From positions 49,064,721 to 49,128,720 of the forward strand of contig CM068385.1 in the NCBI GenBank assembly GCA_034770075.1: DNA of 64,000 nt, written 5' to 3'. Within the stretch, counting starts at the first letter, position 1. Each line of letters starts with the position of its first letter. Both the position numbers and the translations under genes were made by a program. The notes beneath the pieces were generated by a model that worked only from the letters and a program-made list of their open reading frames with translations, was not told where the DNA came from and searched no databases. Source of the DNA: Aralia elata (lineage: Eukaryota; Streptophyta; Magnoliopsida; Apiales; Araliaceae). Below are positions 58,581-64,000 of this stretch, piece after piece.

Positions 58581-59914
58581 ATGAACATGAGTATAAATAA
58601 AGCTATCCTCTTATCACTTTTTGTCAAAGAAAATAAAATGAAAAACTTAACAAATGATGAAAGACAAGCCATATATGAGATGTTATTGAAGCAAAGCAAA
58701 AATGGGAAGGTTAGTTACGATTCAATGATCAATCTAGCATCCATGTTTGGAAAATCAACTCGAACGATTAGAAGAATTTGGTAACAATCAAAGAGTTTTG
58801 TACCTGACGATTTGGTGGATGTATCTTCACAACGTACCGGTCGTGTTGGTCGAAAAAGAGTACAAGTTGATTTCAATCAAGTTTCAAATATTCCTCTTCC
58901 GAAGGAGGATAAATATTTACTCATTGTCGGTTGCTATGAATGTACCTAAGACCACGTTGCATCGAAGGATCCGAGAGGGTGATTTGATAGCTCATTCAAA
59001 TACAATCAAGTCTTATTTGTCCGATGAAAACAAGAAGGTAAGGTTACAATTTTGCTTGTCTAAAATACTTGAAGGACCTAACAATCAATCAACTGTTATT
59101 GATATGTTCAATTATATTCATATAGATGAAAAGTGGTTTTATATGACCAAAATATCAGAAAAGCACTACCTTCTTCCTAACGAGACCGAACCGTTAAGAA
59201 TGTGCAAAAGTAAAAAAATTCATTCCAAAAATCATGTTCTTAGTGGTTGTGGCTCGTCCAAGATTTGATGCAAATGGTAATGAAATTTTTTCCGAAAAAA
59301 TTGGCACTTTTCCTTTTGTTTCTAAAGAAGTTGCTCAAAGAAAAAGCAAAAATAGGAATGTCGGTACATTAGAAACGAAACCCATTTCAGTAGACAAAAA
59401 AGTATATAGGACTTGTTTGACCGAAAAGGTTTTGCCGACAATAAGAGAGAAATGGTTCTAATTCTCGTGACGTATTATTGTGCAACAAGATAATGCTAAA
59501 CCTCACATATCTGTTGACGACATAGAATTCATAGAAGCTGCAAGAAAAGATGGATTTGATATTCAATTGGCATGTCAGCCCCCCAATAGCCCCGATATGA
59601 ATGTCCTTGATCTTGGTTTTTTTAGGGCCATCCAATCCTTACAACATCAAGAAGCTCCAACAACTATTGATGAATTAGTAGTTGTCGTAGAAAAATCTTT
59701 AAATCAACTTTCGGCAATAAGTCTTAATTATGTGTTTTTGTCTTTGCAACAATGTATGATTGGAGTGATGAAGGGGTTTGGCGAAAATAACTACAAGTTG
59801 CCACATATGAACAAAAAAGCCTTGGAAGTGGATGGTAATCTTCCTATTCGTCTTCAATGTGATAACAGTATTGTGGAAGAAGTTAGCACCATCTACAATT
59901 GGAGTAAGCAATAG
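58581..59914 (+). pseudogene. Plant mariner transposase (DD39D), broken
   Basis: It starts MNMSINKAILL; the conserved part begins LTNDERQAIYEMLL, with a helix-turn-helix to FGKSTRTIRRIW. A stop follows at 58782-58784. The frame then shifts twice (near 58900 and near 59235), and two stops lie at 59459-59469. Catalytic motifs survive: HIDEKWFYMTK (D1, near 59128), VQQDNAKPHI (D2, near 59490) and QPPNSPDMNVLDLGFF (D3, near 59610). There are 39 residues between D2 and the Asp of NVLDL, the plant-type DD39D. The end QCDNSIVEEVSTIYNWSKQ is intact. Such a protein would cut at the TA target and act on the Stowaway-like ends seen in this window. Confidence 0.9.
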
Positions 59915-60287
59915 TGTAAGAGTTTATGATCATGGGTTTTATTTTGCTTCTAGTATTATTTTGAAAAATTTGAAGTATCTCTTTTTTTGAATGAAGAAGC
60001 ATTTCCCTTTTTTGAATGTATCTCACTGACTCATGGATCACAAATAAAAACAAATTGTAGTATGTGCTAGAAACTAACATTGGATTATAAATTTTCATGT
60101 GAATAACAAAGTCTAACAATTTTAAAAATAACTTGAGTGCTTGATTACATTAAAATTCAATTCTCCAATTTTGAGTTACATGCATAATAAATATCCACCC
60201 CAAAAAACAGACCTTTTAAAATTATATCACCAAATTACAACACCAAACTAGTTCAAAATGCAACATTAATTTTCTAGATTCATAAGA
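59915..60287. other. MLE spacer between the convergent ORFs
   Basis: AT-rich 373 bp. No gene. Probable 3' ends of both transcripts. Confidence 0.5.
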
Positions 60288-60566
60288 TTATAAACATTTT
60301 TCGAAAGTGCATAGCCAACAATTTTTTCGGTTCTCATTGTGCGATTGGCATTGTTCCATTGATTTGATCCTATTTTTCAAAAATACAATCTGATTCTGGA
60401 GCACTTCAATTTGTTCTTGCATGACTTTGATTTTTTCGCATAGCGATTGCATCATATCTTCGACATCCATCTTGTCCAATGTTTCTAAAATTATAGTATC
60501 TTCAACATCCTTGTCCAACAATTCTCGAATCGGAAGATTATGGTCCAAGCTATCTTTGGATGACAT
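60288..60566 (-). CDS. Small coiled-coil ORF opposite the mariner transposase
   Basis: 92 residues from ATG 60566. The acidic N-terminus MSSKDSLDHNLPIRELLDKD is followed by a leucine/isoleucine heptad segment (MQEQIEVLQNQIVFLKNRI, about residues 48-66) and a Cys/Trp tail (NCWLCTFEKCL). About 380 bases separate the start from the right end of the MLE, so a promoter could lie there. No known domain is recognised. It could be an MLE helper, a captured fragment or chance. The open frame in an element whose transposase has several breaks is notable but short enough to arise by luck. Confidence 0.5.
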   Translation of the reverse strand: MSSKDSLDHNLPIRELLDKDVEDTIILETLDKMDVEDMMQSLCEKIKVMQEQIEVLQNQIVFLKNRIKSMEQCQSHNENRKNCWLCTFEKCL

Positions 60567-60946
60567 AAGTAAAGCAAAAATTTACACCTTTAGAAGGTAG
60601 AGATTTTGAGAGAAACTATAGATGAAACATGAAGGAGAGAAATTTACGTGGTGTTTGTAGAAAAAAGTACCAAAAGCTAGAATGAATAGAGAAAAAGAGG
60701 TTAGAGAGCCATTAAATAGAAGACATGTTATACTGATAATATGAGAGAGAAAGTGGTATAACATTACATCATTTCCCAATGTAAACCTTTTATCATTTCT
60801 TAAGTTTCCAACAAAAGTTGACTAAAAGGATTATGAGGATATAAGTGAAAAAATAAGATAAAAATAGTTATTAATATAGAAATATGACATTTATTTTGGG
60901 ACATCCTAAAAAAAAAATTAGGACGTTTAATATGGGACAGAGGGAG
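60567..60946 (-). other. Right end of the MLE
   Basis: Subterminal sequence and TIR (about 60919-60946). A short inner inverted repeat, GGGACATCCTAA near 60899 against TTAGGACGTTTAATATGGGAC, can fold on itself. Confidence 0.5.
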
Positions 60947-61128
60947 TATATTATATACCTAATATAGTATGTCACCTTGATGACCAAGTATACTTGGCCT
61001 CCAAGTTCATCTTTGGTGAATAAGTATACTTGGTATTCACTTAACTAGTAACCTATATAAGAGCTGAGTTCTCTTTGTAAACATAGAGCAACAATAATAT
61101 TTCAATACATCTATTTTTATCTCTAATA

Positions 61129-61139
61129 TGATATCAGAG
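61129..61139 (+). promoter_or_regulatory. Primer-binding site of the small copia element
   Basis: TGATATCAGAG, one change from the tRNA-iMet type TGGTATCAGAG. It follows a TATA-bearing LTR segment (ACCTATATAAGAGC near 61051). Confidence 0.65.
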
Positions 61140-61252
61140 TTATAGGTTAGATTCTAATAGATTTACTTTTGTTGTCGACGACGTATAGCCTTCGACGACA
61201 TATTATACTTTTCCTTCCGTTGTGTTAACTCTAGAAGTTTAGTTTTGTTTTC

Positions 61253-61751
61253 TGTTAAAGTATATATCTTATCCCACATTGAATACCTTAAGAAAATATG
61301 TTTAGTATATAATGACTTGTATCAACTTTTCTCATTGCCAATTGGTTTTGAGTTAGAGAGCTTGATGTCTTTATATGTTAGACTTTTGGCCCATTTTATA
61401 AATCTAACACGGCATAAGAGTGGGTTATCCTTGGGCTTAATTAAACACTCTTCTTAGACTTTCATTCTTACCCACTTGCAGTCAGTTACCTGTGGTTTAC
61501 TAAATTTCTTCTGAGCTTGCTTATTTATGTGAATCTTCATATTCATCAGGTCCATGTGTAACCCTCAATACACTGGGTTACACGTGAAGGGGAATGTTAA
61601 AGTATATATCTTGTCCCACATTGAATACATTGAGAAAATATGTCTAGTATATAATGACTTGGATCAACTTTTCTCACTGTCAATTGGTTTTGAGTTAGAG
61701 AGTTTGATATCTTTATATGCCAGACTTTGGGTCCATTTTGTAAATTTAACA
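61253..61751 (+). mobile_element. TRIM (miniature LTR retrotransposon), 499 bp, complete
   Basis: LTRs 61253-61409 (157 bp) and 61594-61751 (158 bp), both TGTTAAAGTATATATC to TAACA. Between them are 184 bp starting with a weak PBS (GGCATAAGAGTGG) and ending with the purine tract GTGAAGGGGAA. The TSD TTTTC is exact at 61248-61252 and 61752-61756. No coding capacity. The two LTRs differ at about a dozen positions, so it is not young. Confidence 0.9.
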
Positions 61752-61756
61752 TTTTC

Positions 61757-62278
61757 GATCATAAGTTCATTTTCTCAGTTTTTGATCATGTCTTTGGTTT
61801 CGGCCCATTAAGAATCAAGCAAGAGCCATTGGCTTAATAAATGGGACACAACATAAGGATTGAACTGAAAGGTGTAGGAATGACCCTTGAAAAAGCTACG
61901 ACTAAAGAATAAGGTGTCGAAAATGGTGTTATACCTCCCTCTCTCTTCGAACCGACTAAAGGAAAGAACGAATAGCCCGAAAGATAGACAAGAATGAGAA
62001 TTGCTTCTAGACTTCGACTTCGATTTGTTTCAATTTCTATTTTGGTTGTGGTTCTAGTTTCATCCCTCTCGTGGTATTGTCATTATAAATTAGCACTTCG
62101 CATGCCGCTCCTGTGCAATCAGCACTTTGCGTACCACTAGCAATTCGCTTGTCGTCGTTGTGCAGCTAGCAATTTGCGTGCCTCCATTGTGCACATGCCT
62201 TTGTCTTACCGCTTCATTGCATTGAACTTTTATAACAAACTGAAAGTTATTGTTATAAGTCTTTCAACTTGAGGAGGA
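61757..62278 (+). other. Body of the small copia element, 3' part
   Basis: About 520 bp without an open gag-pol frame. A repeated GCACTTCGCATGCCGCTC-like unit (62092-62190) occurs four times in varied form. It ends with the purine tract CTTGAGGAGGA. Confidence 0.5.
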
Positions 62279-62285
62279 TGTTAAT

Positions 62286-64000
62286 CACTACAGGAAAAAG
62301 GTCTAATTCCGGCAGAATAGAATCACTCGGAATTAGTATATTTCTGACGAAATTTTCTGTCGAAGATAATTCCCTTGGAAATGTATTAATTTCGACGAAA
62401 TTCTATCAGAAGTATTAATGATCAATGGCGCGAACAACTCCCGCCAACACACACCATAATCTCGACAGAAATAGTAATAATTCTGACAGAAATTCCGTCG
62501 AAAATAATATATTTTCGAGGGAAGTTATGTCGACGAAATTTCATCAGAAATAATCTAACTTATAACCCTAAAATTGTTTCCTCCACTTCGTTGCACTAAA
62601 CATTTCTCTTTTTCCTCTCCTCTCATCAGATCTTTCTCACCTCCCGTCGCTTTTAGATCTCCTACCCTCCCTACCGTCGCTCCCCCACCTCCCTCCCCGT
62701 CGTCTCCCTCACCTCCGGTGTCCACCTCCTCCTCATCCCCTTTAACAGATCGGCGGTATAACTAGCACAATTGTGATGGTGGCGGCATAGCGCAGTAGTG
62801 ATGATCGGTGGCATAACAAGCAAACAAAGGGGCTAAAAAGGGTATCCATTTCAGTAAGGTAAATTTCAATTTTTCCTAAAAATTAAACTTACAGTCCAAA
62901 ATCAAGTAAATACAATGTTAATTTTGTTTGCACTAGCTAGTAATTGAAAATTAAACTTACGGTCCAAATTAGAAGCCAACAATGTCCTCTTTCTATTATG
63001 TAATAATTTTAGATTTATAGTTATGTATTGTAGTGAAGTGTTAATTAGTTTCAATTTGTTCATTTTGTTAGAGACCTTAATTTGCATCGTATAGCAATAT
63101 TATTTATTTATGTAATTTGAGGCTATCAATTTAAATTTGTTCAATCTTGTTCAAGTGTCAATTTAAATTTGGTCATTAATATTCTAGATGTGTATTGATA
63201 TTAAGTACGTGAAATTGGTATTGTGAATGTGTATTGATATTGGTGTTGTGTCTCCCGCAACATTAGTTATACGGGTAATAGTTGTTTTATCAAAAATAAT
63301 TTTAAATATTAGGTAGTTAATTAAATTCTTTAAATAACTAACATGTAGATAATAAATTACATGACCGATTTCAGAAACTTCAAGACCAGTGTACAACTGA
63401 GTTGCGGGCTGCTAGTGGAGATCTTGAGCCGTTAGATTCTACCGCCCCACCCACCGCCTGAGGTCAAGTTATTTCGGGATGAGGAGATGATTCTTTGGAT
63501 CGCGTCTCAAGATCCCTCCCAGCAGCACTATCAGCAGGTATCGAGTGTTGGGTCAGCTTAGTGTTAGTTCTTGCATTTGTGTGGTCCCTTATCTGATTTA
63601 AAGATGACTGAAATTAATGTATATTTGTAATGCCAAGTAGTTTTTGTAAAGTCCTTATAAAAGCAATTATGTAAAAGGACTTAGTTAGGGATCAAATTTG
63701 TTAGGTTTATTCAAATTGTAGAACAATTCCTTGTAATAGCTTAGTTGTTCCTGGCTAAGAGATTTCTCGCAGAGATGAGGGAAAACTACTTTCAGATCGC
63801 AGAATGAACTGAAGACTGTCAAAGATCGTAGAGCAAAAGTCTGATCGTAAAGCTATAATCGCAAAGTCACTAGATTTCATAGAGCAAATGCAGTAATCTA
63901 GCTACTCTACGATGTCGCTCTACTGTCTTCTAACAAGTTAGTGGCAGGTTATGACAATAGTCATCAACCTTAGATACATAACCCTCAAGGATAATCTTCA
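62286..64000 (+). mobile_element. CACTA (En/Spm-type) element, left end only
   Basis: It starts CACTACAGGAAAAAGG. The first 270 bases hold many short repeats on both strands (TTCTGACGAAAT, TTCCGTCGAAA, CGACAGAAAT), the usual subterminal protein-binding array. It interrupts the TGTTAAT start of the copia 3' LTR; the expected 3-bp TSD is AAT. The right end is not in the window. A Pro/Ser-rich frame at 62574-62765 (PPPPSPSSPSPPVSTSSSSP) is probably UTR or chance. At 63425-63560 two short overlapping frames (for example EVKLFRDEEMILWIASQD) may be an exon remnant of a transposon gene; I cannot confirm it. Confidence 0.8.
63698..64000 (+). repeat. Possible start of another LTR inside the CACTA element
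   Basis: TGTTAGGTTTATTCAAATTG at 63698 looks like an LTR start. It is followed by several spaced GATCGCAGA / GATCGTAGA / AATCGCAAAG motifs (63798-63925). No second end is in view, so this is only a candidate. Confidence 0.35.

Larger units (their letters stand above)
51579..60946 (+). mobile_element. Mariner-like element (plant MLE, DD39D) carrying a MULE
   Basis: Left end CTTCTTTCGTCCTGTATAAA and right end (minus strand) CTCCCTCTGTCCCATATTAA are inverted, followed by ACGTC on both sides, and flanked by TA (51577-51578, 60947-60948). These are Stowaway/mariner-type termini. Without the MULE it is about 3.08 kb, a normal size for a plant MLE. It holds a broken transposase gene and a second, opposite ORF. 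Confidence 0.8.
51571..62285 (+). mobile_element. Small copia element, hollowed out by later insertions
   Basis: The 5' LTR starts TGTTAATA at 51571, is cut after eight bases by the MLE, and resumes at 60949-61128 (about 188 bp in all). A primer-binding site TGATATCAGAG lies at 61129-61139. The body (61141-62278) has no gag-pol frame and contains a TRIM. A purine tract CTTGAGGAGGA precedes the next TGTTAAT at 62279-62285, the start of the 3' LTR, which the CACTA element then cuts. With insertions removed it is a short, non-autonomous copia. The LTR join is inference from matching starts TGTTAAT at both places. Confidence 0.65.

Noticed and set aside
62574..62765. Pro/Ser-rich protein near the CACTA left end
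   Set aside because: CT-rich sequence typical of a transposon 5' UTR; no conserved domain and only 63 codons.

Overview
The window is nuclear DNA of a flowering plant, most likely a eudicot. The evidence is GT-AG introns, an 18-exon ERD6-type sugar transporter, a DMP (DUF679) gene, plant-type LTR retrotransposons (Athila-like, Tekay-like and Angela-like), Stowaway, PIF, hAT, MULE and CACTA elements, and a plant mariner with DD39D spacing. I see no CRISPR array, prokaryotic operon or rRNA/tRNA gene. I cannot name the species.

Positions 1-34613 are one nest of LTR retrotransposons. The oldest recognisable element is a Tekay-like one on the minus strand (25665-34613). Its long LTR was hit by another element, of which only a 4-kb solo LTR remains (27190-31184, TSD GTAAT). 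Its gag was hit by a second Tekay-like element (17024-25664, minus). The pol gene of that element was hit by an Athila-like element on the minus strand (LTRs at 15651-17023 and 1841-3170, gag-pro at 1-1693). The accessory ORF of the Athila-like element was then split by a young, almost intact Ty1/copia element (4908-14167, plus; two 1816-bp LTRs, TSD AATAC).

Positions 34614-51570 are the gene island. It holds a multi-exon ERD6-like sugar transporter (37671-47235, 469 codons assembled from the sequence) and, 488 bp downstream, an intronless DMP gene (47724-48413). Around and inside them sit small DNA elements with clear ends: two hAT-type elements (35225-35595; 49428-50494, the latter carrying a 497-bp solo LTR), two PIF/Harbinger-type elements (36107-37508; 43842-44333, intronic), two Stowaway-type MITEs (45326-45594, intronic; 50854-51228) and a probable SINE.

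Positions 51571-64000 are a second nest, made mainly of DNA transposons. A small copia element has a mariner-like element (MLE, 51579-60946) in its 5' LTR eight bases from the start. That MLE carries a complete MULE (51696-57975) in its leader. The copia body carries a full TRIM (61253-61751), and its 3' LTR is cut by a CACTA element that runs off the window. The MULE and the MLE each carry a second small gene on the opposite strand, converging on the transposase: a GRF-like zinc-finger protein with a C-terminal membrane segment in the MULE, and a short coiled-coil protein in the MLE.

The most unusual pattern is that at least four unrelated LTR retrotransposon families here each carry their own cluster of short, evenly spaced palindromes (for example GCGCGGCCGCGC, GGCGCAGCTGCGCC, CTCGCCGGGGCGAG, TTTCTGGGTAACCCAGAAA), mostly in LTR or leader DNA. 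All boundaries, TSDs and differences were read by eye; no alignment or database search was run.
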